From Panax quinquefolius (lineage: Eukaryota > Streptophyta > Magnoliopsida > Apiales > Araliaceae), in the NCBI GenBank assembly GCA_020205615.1, contig CM035170.1:41665807-41729806 (forward strand): 64,000 nucleotides of DNA, read 5' to 3'. The translations under genes were made by a program, and so were the position numbers. How positions within the stretch are numbered: the stretch's first letter is position 1; every line of letters begins with the position of its first letter. Under the pieces are notes generated by a model, which was not told where the DNA came from, made no database searches, and saw nothing but the letters and a program-made list of their open reading frames with translations. Shown here piece by piece: positions 1 through 12,608 of this stretch.

Positions 1-1029
1 CGAAATTTATTGAATTCGTGATGATGTTTGCACTTCTATTTTTTTTTTAAAAACATTGGATCAAATGATGGAACCAATGAGTTTTAAAAAACAATATCGT
101 TATTCGTATGTCTATGCTAATTATTTCGGCTAGACAAAAATGATTTAAAAATATCAAAATGTATTTTGTTTTTTTTCCTGTAGTCATTAAGGCATCACTA
201 AATATGATGTTGATTTGACAAACGAGGAAGTCATCAATGCAATTAAACCTGGTGTTGGATGTGATCATAAGATCGTCAACCCACTATGGTATAATGTAAC
301 ATGACAAAGTTATATAATGACTGAATCCTCAACGTACTATTGAGATAGTACGGTATCATGTCATCATAGAGGATTTTTGGTTTTCTTTAAACTAAGAAAT
401 ATATGCCATGTGAATTGGATAAAATTATTTTGATTGATGTCCAAATTTGTCCTAGAAGTTTATGCTACTTGATTCAGCTAGACAAATACTAAAAGATGTT
501 TATGGAATTCGAGCGTTTTTGGTTAAACTATGCCGAACAAAATTATTTTGGTGCAGATTCAGATGTTAAGAAGCTGATGTGAACAACCCTATAAAAGTTG
601 ACATGTTATCGAAGACAATAGTTCTGAATGTAACGCATATAGTCGTTACGATGTACTACGTTTGGGCACGACGTAGGGGTACGATAGGCTGGCCGCCTAG
701 AGTACCGATGTGGATTATAATGTGAAGTACCGGGGGTGAAGCACTATTAAACCTATAAAGAAGTTCAAGGTCTTGCGACCACTCAGCATTATTGGAATCT
801 ATTAAATTCATGACTTATTTATATCGCTTCCTAATTATTGAGCAATTGTGGAAGATTCTTATTATTCTGATGGAGAATGTAGCGAGAAGAATAGCCCTTA
901 GAAAGAAGTATTTGTAGAATGCTTTAATCCAGTGAATAGAGATTAACGTAAAATCTATTTTGATAGATTGAATTAATGAAGATTAATAAATAAAATTTTG
1001 AGGACGAAATTCTTAGAAGAAAGGGTGAA
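1..1029 (+). other. Degenerate DNA ending in a gypsy polypurine tract
   Basis: AT-rich sequence with no usable reading frame. Its last 30 bases (about 1000-1029) read GAGGACGAAATTC followed by a purine run, the usual 3' end of a Del/Tekay-type gypsy interior just before its 3' LTR. The segment around 755-830 weakly resembles the DNA that encodes a gypsy integrase C-terminus, but it is too decayed to assign. The rest shows nothing I can identify. Confidence 0.4.
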
Positions 1030-1169
1030 TGTAATATCCCGAGTGTTTATGATAACGATCCTTAGAAAATGAAATGAATGGGTTAAAGAATATATAATAT
1101 TTGATATATGATTGTGTTTAATTGAAGGTTATGTAATAAAACCTAAAAGTTGTTGAAGAAATGAATGAA

Positions 1170-1220
<51 letters not shown>

Positions 1221-1256
1221 TTTTTTGCTAAGTTAACGTGTTGAAGTTATTCAACG
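1030..1256 (+). repeat. Gypsy LTR 5' fragment
   Basis: The fragment starts TGTAATATCCCGAG directly after a polypurine tract, as a 3' LTR would. It stops after about 225 bases, including a TA microsatellite at 1171-1217. A second, different polypurine tract and LTR start follow at 1300-1339. It is therefore a truncated LTR or a duplicated junction. The right edge is approximate. Confidence 0.5.
1171..1217. repeat. (TA)n microsatellite
   Basis: About 23 uninterrupted TA units inside the LTR fragment. Confidence 0.9.
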
Positions 1257-1299
1257 ATAATTGTGAAAGAGATTTTATGCGGCAAGGTAAGGGGGGTTT

Positions 1300-1338
1300 C
1301 GTTGATTCCGAGGACGGAATCCTTATAAGGAGGAAGAA
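1300..1338 (+). other. Polypurine tract of gypsy element
   Basis: GAGGACGGAATCC, then TTATAAGGAGGAAGAA, directly before an LTR that starts TGTGACAC. This is the plus-strand primer of a Del/Tekay-like element, so the LTR to its right is a 3' LTR and its interior lay to the left. Confidence 0.7.
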
Positions 1339-4300
1339 TGTGACACATCCCGCATTTTTAAGAATTAATAAATGAGAATTTAATAAATAAAATTCTTATT
1401 TTAAGTTGTTTAAGTAATGCGAGTATGTGTATATGTGTTATATATGGTGAAATATGTGAATTGGTGTAAAGAGAATTTAAATGTTAATTTAGTATTTATT
1501 GAAGTAAATAAATATTTTATTTGAATTATTTATTAAGATTATGTGATTAATATGGAGTAATGTAATTAAGTGTATTATATTAATTAAATGATTATTTAAT
1601 ATTTAATTAACATGTAATGATTTTATGTTATAATTCTAATTTAATTGAGATAATGTAGTGATGTGGTAATTGTTACATGAAGTTATAATTAGTGAGTGAT
1701 TATAATGTGACAATTTTATGTGATTAATTGATGTTAAACTTTTAATTAATTACATTAATGTGAAGATTTAATTAATTAAAGGATAACATTAAGAATATGT
1801 GTTAAAGAATCTATTAAAAGAGTTAAAAGAGTTTTTAAAACCTATTTTACCCAAACAAGACCTTAACTATTAAAACCTGGTTTTAAAATAATATGGTTTT
1901 GCCAAATAAGCCTTAGGGGTTTTAAAATTCTAATTTTTGTAACTTATATATTAAATTGAGAATTAGTATGTGTAATTATATTGGGAGTTACATATTCTAT
2001 AATTATATATGTTATATGTATATTGTATATGCACTAAGTTATGTTAGTTTTCTAAACCTAAGTCTAAACTAAGAACAATAGAGAGAGAAAGTGGGCTACC
2101 GATTTTGGTAGTTATAGGGAGTCTATGAGGGGTCTTGGATCTTCATACAACTTAAAATCATAAGCTAGTTTGAAGTATCAAGAAGGCTTGCAAGAAGAAA
2201 AAAGTAAGAAATTGAAAATTTTTGATTTTTGTGCTTTTTTTTTTTAGATCTTTATCAAAGTATTTTTGAGATCAAAAGTTATATCCAAAGTGAGAAAATC
2301 AAGTTTTGTACCAAAAGGTTTAAGAAAAAGCTTACCTTTGTATGCTATATATATTTTTATATTAGATTCTTTGGGTTTATGTGATTAATTGTTTAAAACA
2401 TGTTAGCATGCTAGATACATGAGTTAAGGGCAAAACCCCTTTGGAATCACTCAAATATTCTATGAAATGAGCAAGTTATGAATTAAATCCCAAACTACCT
2501 TAACTGTTGAACACAAGCTACTGATCAATCATTTCTATCCATTTTCCCGGGACCAAAACAAAACCAAAATAGATCTTTGATATATGAAAACTATAGTTCG
2601 GAAAAGTACAAATCCAACGATACCTATTGGACCTAAATCCGATTTGTAGATTTTATTTTATAAGTGTTTTCGTTAAGGACCCCAAATCTTGAAAATGATC
2701 CAACTGTTGAAGAAAACCTTGCGGTCCAGTCACTTTGGGCCTAATTTTCGGGACCTAGACAGATTGGAAATTGGTGCTTGATAAATGAAAACTTAGTTCA
2801 AGAAGATATGGATTCAACGAGTTCGATTAGGCTTCAATCGGAGTTGTGGATCTCATAATACAAGCGTTTATGTAAAAGACTCCAAAACTGAAAATGTTTA
2901 TAAGACATGTAATGGTTAGTCGGTAGTGGCCTGTTTTCAGGGTGCTATATTGGGCCAAAAGGACCGTTTTCTGAGCCTAAAACGTAGCTCGGGAAGTCAC
3001 GGTTCTAACGATACAAAGTGGGCCCAAATCAAACTTGTAGATTACCGTCTACAAGTGTTTCCGTGGATGACCCCAACTTTAAACGGAAATTATAGAATAA
3101 ATAGAAAATAAATATTCAAAATTCATAATAAATTTGTAAAAATAATTTTAAAGCTTAAAAATGGGTTATTATAATTTGGAATATATTTCATTAATATTTT
3201 AATATTTTTAAATATTAATGATAATTAATTTATTTAATTATTATATTAAATAAATTACTTAAAAATGATTTTAATCCTTTAAAAATCATTTGAAATTATA
3301 TTAAAGTGTAAGGAAATATTTTAAGTTATTTTAATGACTTTTAATATTTTGTGGCGAATGTCATTAATAAATTAATTTTAATGATAATGAATTTATTTAA
3401 TAAATATATTAAATATATTATGGAAAATTAGAAATAATGTTTTAAAAATCATATAAAAATTATTTAAGGGTTAGAAAATATTTGAAGTTATAAAATATAA
3501 CTTTTGATATTTTTCATGAAAACACTAATATTTTAATATTAATGGCAATTATCGGATAATGTAGTTAATCTGTTAAAAATTCATATAAATATGATTTTAT
3601 GGAATTAAAAATACTTTGAAATATTATAAATATATTATAATATTACGACATGTATTTCATTAATATTTGATATGAAATAAATATTAATGATAATGGAATT
3701 AAGTAGTATTTAATTCATATTAATATGATATTAATGATTGAAAATTTATGATAAATGATAATAATTATCTAAAAATTATTATAAGTCATTGAAAAATATT
3801 TTGACTGAAAATGAAATTATCTAAGGTGAATGTAAAGCATTTAGGCAAAGTCTTATGGAAATTAGACTCATGAATTATCCGACTAGACCGTCGGGATGTC
3901 AAAAAATTTAATGAATTCAACTTAGACTGAAATAGTTTGACTTGATACCGAATTTTAGGTATTTTATAGATTGATAGGATTATGTGGTAATTTGTTAGGT
4001 TATATTATAACTGTATTTAACAGTACTATACTGTGATGATATTATTCTAATATTTGGAGATCAGTATTATCTATATTAGGTCTTTAGACAAAGCGATATA
4101 GGTTGTGTAATGGTAATCAATGGTACATGCAAGTTCTCTAACTCGATCTCGAGTTGATATTTTTGAAATATGCTTGGGGTTTATCATTACTTAGTATACC
4201 ATGTCTATGAATTATTGATTCGCACTCTATGCACATTGCATGTATTCATCAGGTATGAAAGGCTGATCACCTTAATTACCATTTGGTCTAGTTGATTTAT

Positions 4301-4746
4301 ACATGTTCATTATTCGTTCAACTATGAAAATTTATTCATGCTCTTTCACAATGTATATATTGTAGAAAGTTAGCCAGCTTATTGTTCAATTCTTTCAATC
4401 ATGATATATCCTTAACTGAACTTATACTTGTTGGGCAAAATTGTTGCTCACCCTTGCTATATCATGATAAACATTGCAGATTATGACGAATACGTCGGTT
4501 ATAGGAAAAGTCAAAGACAAGTCAGCTTTGGATTATATGTGCAGCTAAATTTGTAACAGTAATGTATGATAATAACTTTGTATTTCTGATAGGATATTGA
4601 TTTAGGTATTATGTGAAGGTTCTCAACCTTGGGAATAGTATGTAATGTTTAATGTATAAACAATTTATGTTCATATCTTTCGTAATAGACATAGAAATAG
4701 TATATCAGATCCTTGGTGATTAGGACCGAAATCTGGGGATGCTACA
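1339..4746 (+). mobile_element. Ty3/gypsy 3' LTR, 3.4 kb
   Basis: It starts TGTGACACATCCCGC after a polypurine tract and ends CTGGGGATGCTACA, so it has TG...CA ends. Length and layout fit long Del/Tekay-type LTRs: an AT-rich U3 with 'caaataagcc' text near 1895, a GA-rich transcript-start region near 2075-2110, and a central zone at about 2530-3075 that repeats roughly three times. The repeated text is of the kind 'tgaaaac...ttcgga...gattcaacga...cggagttgtggat...aagtgtttacgt'. No primer site follows it. The matching 5' LTR is outside the window, so no TSD can be checked. Confidence 0.75.
2530..3075 (+). repeat. Threefold internal repeat of the LTR
   Basis: Three diverged copies of about 170-190 bases, beginning near 2540, 2730 and 2930. 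Each has a 'gggacc'-type start, a 'tatgaaaac' or similar middle, a 'caacgataccta'-like core and an end of the kind 'aagtgtttccgt...gacccc'. The period and divergence were judged by eye. Confidence 0.5.
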
Positions 4747-6025
4747 CTTCACGTGCCCTACACAATTATATAATCATAAAGATCAACCATTAGTCATATA
4801 ACAATGTATAGTTTTTGTAATGTAAACTTTACTCTATATTTCATAATCCTTCCTATTAATTAATACACAATGTTCAATTTGATTGTATTAACTTTCGACT
4901 TATATCTCACTATTTCTCCTTAATCATACTCGAAGTTCATTCAAGTGTTTAAGTCTTGATAGGACTCCTTATTGGTTTTATATTAATCCCATTCCATATC
5001 TTATAATGTTCATTTCAATTGAATTGGAACTCTTTTTAAGTTCGTTAACACTTGTCACGGCGTTTCGACGTTCATTCGTCACACGCCCAATTCGTCTCTC
5101 TTGTGTATGCTTAGTATGGTTATACAACTTATCTAATGTATCATTTATTAATGTGAAGAATCGTTATATTTATTAATATTCATGTTTTATAACTTAGAAC
5201 AACATCTTTTATCGTCAAAAGCACTACACTTACATACGTGCATGCCTGACGCCCTTCGATTGCCTCTAAATACACATCAGTCCCAAAGATGTCCATTTTG
5301 ACCCCTGCTAACGACCTCAAATCGAAATACTATGAAAATGTAGGTTTTTTCGTAGGTTATAGGTTTTTTCGTTATCTTTCCAAATCATCCTGAATCGCCT
5401 CAATCAAAATTTTTATGAAATGTTATGACCGTTTTACTATAAGAGATCAAAATAGTCCAACTCGACACTGTTTCTAGCAACTGCACTTCAAAATAGCCTT
5501 GGGAAGCGTGTTACAGTATTTCTTAGCGTAAAAGCGCGCTGCTTTTTTTTTCATTTTGTTGTTCTTGCGAATTTTTAACCCTTTTTCCTTCTAACCTTCA
5601 AAACTCGAATTATACAAATCTAAATCAGTCAGTTTTCGACTATGGATTCGTAATTCATAGAACTATAACATACCAAAGAATTAAGAAATTACAGAAATAT
5701 TAACTAACCCAAATCTCGACCTAAAACTCATGTTCATAATAAATTATCATGTTTTAACATGTATAGCGAATTCATTCACTACGAATTCGTTTCTTAACCA
5801 AATTGATTCATTCAACTTGCGTTCTTTTTGTTTTTCAATGTTTTTACAACATTCATCATCAATTTATGGTTTCCATCATGATTTCATAACTAATTTTAGT
5901 CTCAAAATTGACCAAAACTTATATATACAACAAAACTCAAATTCTTCATCATTCAACCTATTTTCATGAATTTAATTACTCCAAAACTACTTTTAGATGA
6001 TATAATATAGATTACACTATTGACT
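4747..6025 (-). mobile_element. Degenerate gypsy LTR, left part
   Basis: On the minus strand, about 5280-5420 reads like the transcribed region of Del/Tekay LTRs. It has 'tagcaggggtcaaaatggacat' text that recurs in related form near 25155. No clean LTR end is visible at 4747. No coding potential was seen. It appears to continue at about 7667-8289 after an inserted SIRE-like LTR. Assignment is by resemblance only. Confidence 0.35.
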
Positions 6026-7666
6026 TGTTAATATTCTAACCTTATTATTTGATGATGACTTGATAATATGAACTAATTTGTTTATTATGAAATTTCAGGA
6101 AGTTGATGAAAGGATTGTTAGCTAAAGACTTTGAAGTTTTGAATCTTAAGAAAAATATGTAAGGTCATTGTAAATACTTATTTTTTCAAAACAAGGCTTT
6201 AGGATATTTTATGTGTGCATTAAAATGTGGTGCATGCCTAAGAATTTTATATTATGCTAATTGTTATGCATGCGTAAAAGTAAAAAAAGATGATAAATTA
6301 TTGTTCGGATTAATTAAATTATATTGCCATGTGTTATGAGAGAGTTTTGATTTTATATAATCTGTATTAAACGTGTGTAAGAAAAATTCATATGATTTAG
6401 ATTTGTTGGATACTCAAAAGTTGTTTTAGCTTGTGGCGACAGATATGTGATTATTATCAGTTAGTGGATTAAATGCATGATTCTTGGAAACATAAGATAA
6501 TGATTATCTTGGAGAGTTAGGCTATATTAAATTTTCTATTATTTACAAAACTAGCACTCCATTATCTTTTACGTTTGAAAAGGCAGTGTGATATCTCTTA
6601 ACTTTTATGTGGCGCAGTTGTTATTCATATAGATTAGTTTATGAGATTTACACGAACCTCTTATCTTAGTGGATTATCTTTGAAATAGTCCATATCTGTT
6701 ATCTAAAGATTTACATGATTTATTCCAACGGTAATAATGTTTGTTTTTCACAACGGAATATTTTTTATATGCAACGGTAGTACTCTGGGCTATAAAAGAA
6801 GAACTAAAATATCAGTGAAAGACACAACACTTGAATTAATCTTTGCACTCATATACTTGAAAAGTTATTCCATTATTCTTGGTGCAAAATTTCTGAGCTG
6901 CTGTACTAATTCATATTCATATTATTCTCAGATAATTTTGTGAACCTAATTTTGGTGATATCTCTCTCTTTTATTATTTGATTATTGCATTCATTAGTTT
7001 AGCCTTGCATTGTTAAATTACTTATTTGCTTTGATCATTAGACCCCTATATTTGTAATCTTATATTTTTAGACTAAGTGTTGTCTAAAGGAATTTAATTC
7101 AGGTGGATTAAGGTTTGTTTACAAACAGGTTCAAGGAAGCATAGGTACTTAAGGGGTGCATTGGTGCACATGGAGTAAATGTGCTCAAGTGAATTATTGT
7201 AATTCAATTTGATAGAATCTGTTTTGTAACAAGGGTCATTTTTAAAGAAATAAAAGTGAGTCTCCAATACTAGTTGGTATTGGACATGGACTATGCTATT
7301 ATTATAGATGGTAATAGCTAAACCACGTAAAAAATCTTGGTGTTGATTTTATTACTTGCTTTAATTTATTTACTCACTAAAGCTAGTTAATTATTTTATC
7401 TAAGTTTGAATATTTGCATTATCTTGACATAATTCAATAACACCAAATATTCTTTCCTAAGTTCAAATTTCAAGCAAGAAATTTTCTTAAAATCAAATAG
7501 TCAATTCAGTAGGCCATATTAATTCAGCAAGCTGCATTCAACAATATAGTAGGCTGCATTTAGTAGTTTGGTTTAAAGTTTAAAAATTGATCATAGATTG
7601 CTCCCACACTTATTCAACCCCTCCCCCTTCTATGTGTGCCTTATCTGAATTTCATACACAAACCCA
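6026..7666 (+). mobile_element. SIRE/Maximus-like copia LTR (probably solo)
   Basis: It begins TGTTAATATTCTAACC and quickly reads 'tttgatgatgac'. Near the end it has 'actagttggtattggacatgga...gctaaaccacgtaaaaaatcttggtgttg', then 'attgctcccacacttattcaacccc', the characteristic order of the 3' part of SIRE/Maximus LTRs. No TSD could be matched, no primer site follows and no gag is present, so it is a decayed solo LTR or fragment. The right boundary is uncertain by about 10-30 bases. Confidence 0.5.
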
Positions 7667-8289
7667 TAACATATATATACAACATCTTTTCACATCAACA
7701 AACCCAAAATAGCTTTTTATGTGAAGAACTTGAAAACTATTTTAAAGCTTTAGAACTAGATTGATACCTTTGATTAGATAATGAAGATTATCTAATTTCT
7801 CTTTATTAATCTTCTTTGTCCTTCTTGATTCTCAAAAACCTTCTCAATTTCTTAGAGAATTTCTTCTTTTTCTCAATTTTCTCTGAACTCTCTCTATTTC
7901 TCTCATTCTCTCTACCTTTATAAATAACGTAAAAACCAACCCATTGTAATTAGGAGTTACACCCACGTAATAAACTTTGCACTTATAATACCAACGACCA
8001 CAAGGCCTTGTTTGGCTTACTCAAATAAAATTCCTTCCTATTTATTTTTATAATTCTCTTATTATAAGGCTTATAATTCTCTTATTATAAGACCCATTTG
8101 TCACACATTTACTTAATTTAATTATTTAATTAATACAAACTTCCACTTTACACAACAAATCATTAATCCACTAATTTAATTATTTAATTAAATTAGAATA
8201 TTACTATCACACTAGCGTTCTAAAATACGCACAATTTACAAAATTATTTATCATCAATTTATTTAATATCATCATACTTCAACAACTTA
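7667..8289 (-). mobile_element. Degenerate gypsy LTR, right part
   Basis: The minus strand shows a GA-rich transcript-start zone (the CT-rich strand 7800-7920 reversed) preceded by 'gccaaacaaggccttgtgg'. The same landmark occurs in the plus-strand LTRs near 46670 and 47920. It is probably the upstream half of the LTR at 4747-6025, cut on the right by a copia LTR at 8290. Confidence 0.45.
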
Positions 8290-9693
8290 TGTTGGATTTG
8301 TAAGATTCATGGATACAATCAAATTGCACAAAGTAAGCGGAAACATGATAAAATAGAGTTTAAAAATTTTGCAAACCATATACCTGAATCATCCTTTATG
8401 CACCATTATTAATTAAACAAAAAGATGAAGAACAAGAATTATACCTATGAAGATTAGAGTTTCCTTAGGTACAAGTTCACTTCTAAATCATTTTCACGTT
8501 CAACTTGAATCCATCGGGTTTGATTCCTTCCATTGATCAACATTAGCCACCTTAATGTTTGGCCTCTAGAGGTGATCCACCAAGGAAGAAGAAAGATTCA
8601 AGAAGATGGGTGTTTGGCAAAACCCTAGTTTTTCTATCTCTCATAGAAAAGAGTGTACTCTCCCAACTCTTGGAATTACGTCTGTTGTGAAAGTGTCAAC
8701 AACCACCACCCATAATAAGACTTCTCTTATTTATACATGTAGGCAACCCTCCTTAACAATTAAGGAATTTTGTTTTTTATTTTTAAATAATTAAACTCCT
8801 TTAATTAATTAGGCTCCCAATCTTATTAGGAATAATTAATTAGCCTCTTTTAATTAATTAGCCTCCTAATCTTATTAGGAATATATGAGAGTACTTTTAT
8901 TAATTAATTCCCAAACTCCTTTAAGAATTAAATATTAGTAATAGTAATAATAATAATAATAATAAGACTCATCTTAATAATTTATTTTTAATATTTCTAA
9001 AATATTAAATAATAAATATTAAGCTATTTAATTTATTGTATCACAATAGATTAAATTAAATACACTTAACTTATTATTACGATTATGTCATTTACTTCTT
9101 AAATAAATATTCTTACTTTTATGGTGTGTGGCCTTTAGGTTCTCAATATTAAACCGGTTGTGAATAAATCATTAGAACAATTCTAATCTTATTTAAATAA
9201 ATAAATTAAGCTATTAATTTATTTAAATAAATAAGATTTATTCTACAATAGGGATAAGCCTCCTTAGCGATTAACGATTTTCCAAATAATATAGATTTCA
9301 ACATTAATCATAAAAAAATATTTGAGTAAATAGTTACCGTACAATTTAATTCTTCCACCATACAATGTCCCAATTAAATATAAGACATGGAATTACTATC
9401 AAGTCTTATTTTATTTAATTATATGTATTTTGACTCTTAAATGCTCAACTCCAAATAATGCAAATTAGAAACTCCTTTTCTAATTTCATTCTGCATTGGC
9501 CAAGGACTACTGAGTTGTCATTTATCGAATCACATAGGACATATCTCTTCTTTTAGTAGAAGTGATAGATTCTTTATTGATCATACATTATCTCCATATA
9601 CAACTTATTATACACAAGCATACTCTTCGATACTCTTAAGGGTCTTAAAGAATAAGTCATAATATAACTTATCATACACAATATATTATAATT

Positions 9694-12302
9694 GGGAGAA
9701 GGTTCAAAAATTCCCTTGACGTTTACCGCGATGCCTACCAAGCACCCTATACTTTTTTTTGTCCAAAAGTACCCTTAACGTTACACTTTTTGGGTCACAT
9801 GTGCCCCTGCCGTTAACAGAAGACAAACGGGGTTAAAATTAGCTGACGTGGCAAACACATGGAGGCTTAGGGGAGAAGGTTCAAAAATGCCCCTGGCAAA
9901 TGTAATATGTCATTTAATCAAAATAAAAAATACAAAAATCAAAATAAAAAAAAGCATAACATATTTACATCATTTAATCAAAATACTAAAATTCAAATTA
10001 TTTTGTTAACTAATCAAAACAACTAATTAAATAAAACATGTTATATAACATATTTACATCATTTAATAAAAATACTAAAATTTAAAACATAACATATTTA
10101 CATCAAATACTAATTAAAAAAAACTAAAATACTAATTAAAAAAAATACTAAAATACTAAAAAATCAAATTTAAAATAATAAAATACTAAAATTCAAATTA
10201 TTTTGTTGATTAATCAAAACAACAAAAATTCAAATTACATCATTAAAATACTAAATACTAATTGATATAAATATTTTAAATTACTAATTTTTATATCAAT
10301 ACTAGATTTACATATTTTTAAATTAGTATACTAAATACTAAATACTAAATACTAATTTTTAAATTAGTATACTAATTCAAAATTATTATCAAAATTCAAA
10401 AATTCAACTAATTCAAAATTTATAAATAATTAACGTTAGTTCAACTAAAATCATCAAAAATAATTAACATTAATATTTTTTGCTAAATAACATTAATTAT
10501 TTTGAATTAGTTTATATTTTGAATATTTTTAAAATTCAACTAATTACATCATCAAAAATATTAACATTTTTAATATCAAAATATTAACGTTTTTAATATT
10601 TTAATATCAAAAAATTAAAATATTTTATATCAAAAAATATTAATGTTTAATTAACCTCATATCAAATTTTTTAATATTTTTAAAATATTAACGCTTTTTA
10701 ATATTAAAATTATTAACATTTTTTAATATCAAAAATATTAACATTTTTAATATTAGTTGATATGTTAAAAATATTAATATTTTGAGAGTGTTAAAATTAG
10801 TATTCCAACAATAGATATGCAATTATTTTCATACTAATTAATAACGTATTTTGATAACATTAAAAATAAATTATATATTAAAGTTAAAATTGATAACGTT
10901 ATTTAGTAATATTCAAAATTAGTATTTGATGTAAATATGTTATGTTTTGAATTTTAGTATTTTGATTAAATGATGTAAATATGTTATACAACTTATTTTA
11001 TTTAATTAGTTGTTTTGATTAGTTAACAAAATAATTTTAATTTTAGTATTTTGATTAAATGATGTAAATATGTTATGCTTTTTTATTTTAAATTTTATTA
11101 TTTTTTGTTTTGATTAAATGACATATTTACATGTGTTAGGGGCATTTTTGAACTTTCTCCCTTTAAGCCTCCATGTGTCTGCCACGTCAGCCAATTTTAA
11201 CCCCGTTTGTCTTCTGTTAACGGTATAGGCACGGGTAAGGCTGAGCAAGTTACCAAATTGGAACCGAATCTGCACCAAAAACTGCACAAACCGCACCAAT
11301 TAAAATCGCACCAACGGTTCTAGCGTATGTTGCGGTTTTAGGTTGGTTGAATAACCAAATTTATGATTTCGGTTTGGTTACTAGCCAAAACCGCAACAAC
11401 AAAACCGAAATCGCACCATATGCGTGTATGTGTGTATGTATGTATTCACCATTCACCGCGCATGCTGCTGAATTTGGGAGAAGTGAGTTTGGCACTATCT
11501 TGTGTAGCTTAATTAGTATCTCTCGTCCAACCGTAGTAGTACTTGGTGGTTTAATTTTACATAACAGTATGCACTTCTTAATGATGAAGGAGGGCATTGT
11601 GCAATGAAATTAACTCAAAATTATTATACTAGTTATTTATTTATTTATTGTACGTACTTGTTTTCCTCTCATTAATGGCATTTTCCCCCTATTTTATTTA
11701 TGTATGTATGGGTGTGCAAACATTATGGATGGAACATGGAACATAACTTTTTGGCATTCATATAAGTGTTGATAAGACTGAGAAAAGTCCCGCACCTACT
11801 CCTGCATTCAAGAAATTAAAAGACATGCACAGAGGTTAATTGCTCATTTTGTATTTTGATTTAGAAAATATTCCACAGTTTCCATGTAATGAAGAAGTTG
11901 TTGCAAAAAAAATTTACATTTTAGATAGTTTATAGTTTTCATTGTTGTATTTGTCTACATTAATGAACTTATATCAATTTTGAAAACAGAGAGCTTATTT
12001 TATATCAATTGTTGTTTCAATTGGTTTTGGAACTGAACCCGCACCAAATGAAACCGCACCGCACTTTTAAAATCGCATCGCACCAATCACAAGCGGTTTC
12101 ATGTGCGGTTTTGGATTTATCAAACCGCACCTAAGCGGTTTTGGGTGCGGTTTCGGCTTCAAACTGCACCAAACCGCACCATGCTCACCCTTAGGCACGG
12201 GTGACCCAAAAGTGTAACGTTAAGAGTACTTTTGTACAAAAAAATATAGGGTGCTCGATAGACATCGCGGTAAATGTCAGGGGAATTTTTGAACCTTCTC
12301 CC
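9694..12302. mobile_element. Long-arm inverted-repeat (Mutator-like) transposon
   Basis: The ends are perfect inverted repeats, GGGAGAAGGTTCAAAAATTC and its complement. The 'GGG...CAAAAATNCCC' style is typical of plant MULE termini. Pairing between the arms continues far inward. On the left are 'cgttaacagaag', 'ggaggctta' and 'catttaatcaaaatactaaaat'; their complements appear on the right in reverse order between about 10920 and 12300. The arms are therefore at least several hundred bases long around an AT-rich centre near 10500-10800. Flanks TATTATAATT and TATTATGATG suggest an imperfect 9-10-bp TSD. No transposase ORF was seen. A hAT element interrupts the right arm. Confidence 0.75.
11236..12193. 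mobile_element. Non-autonomous hAT element 1
   Basis: A 958-bp element flanked by a perfect 8-bp duplication GGCACGGG (11228-11235 and 12194-12201). The ends TAAGGCTGAGCA and the complement of TGCTCACCCTTA form 12-bp inverted repeats with one mismatch, a hAT-type terminus. Both subterminal regions are packed with short ACCGCACC-like motifs in both orientations (about 11270-11405 and 12030-12180). Subterminal repeats of this sort bind hAT transposases in known systems. The middle has no transposase domain. The short frames at 11347-11607 run both ways and I do not call them genes. Confidence 0.85.
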
Positions 12303-12608
12303 TATTATGATGATCTCAAGTCCAAGGATCACTCTTACTACTATCACTAAAGGAATTCCTATTCACAGGCAAGTAAAACTCCATTAGGTATTCCATAACG
12401 AGCCACGTTCAATGAATTTATTCTCCAATAAGCACCTATATACTTATTTTAGTGTCTCCACACAAATGATTATGAGATCAATCATCATCATCCAATGAGC
12501 AAGCAACGTATGTACCAATCTATCCGGATTCACTAATCCCTAATTTAGTAATCCATCGATTGGGAACTATTTTAGTTTTAAGCTTTCTTAGAATTCAGAT
12601 CTCCTTAG

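Larger units (their letters stand above)
8290..12608 (-). mobile_element. Copia LTR (truncated), interrupted by a MITE
   Basis: It starts TGTTGGATTTGTAAGATTC, the reverse complement of the 3' end of the copia LTR family also present at 27343, 36583, 42896, 50890 and 58360. It runs collinearly with those copies to 9693 and resumes at 12303 after an inverted-repeat transposon. It is cut at about 12608, some 200 bases before the expected end, where a gypsy pol fragment begins. Its far TSD is lost. Confidence 0.8.

Noticed and set aside
11347..11607. Overlapping frames on both strands in hAT element 1
   Set aside because: They overlap each other, have no transposase motif, and lie in a non-autonomous element.
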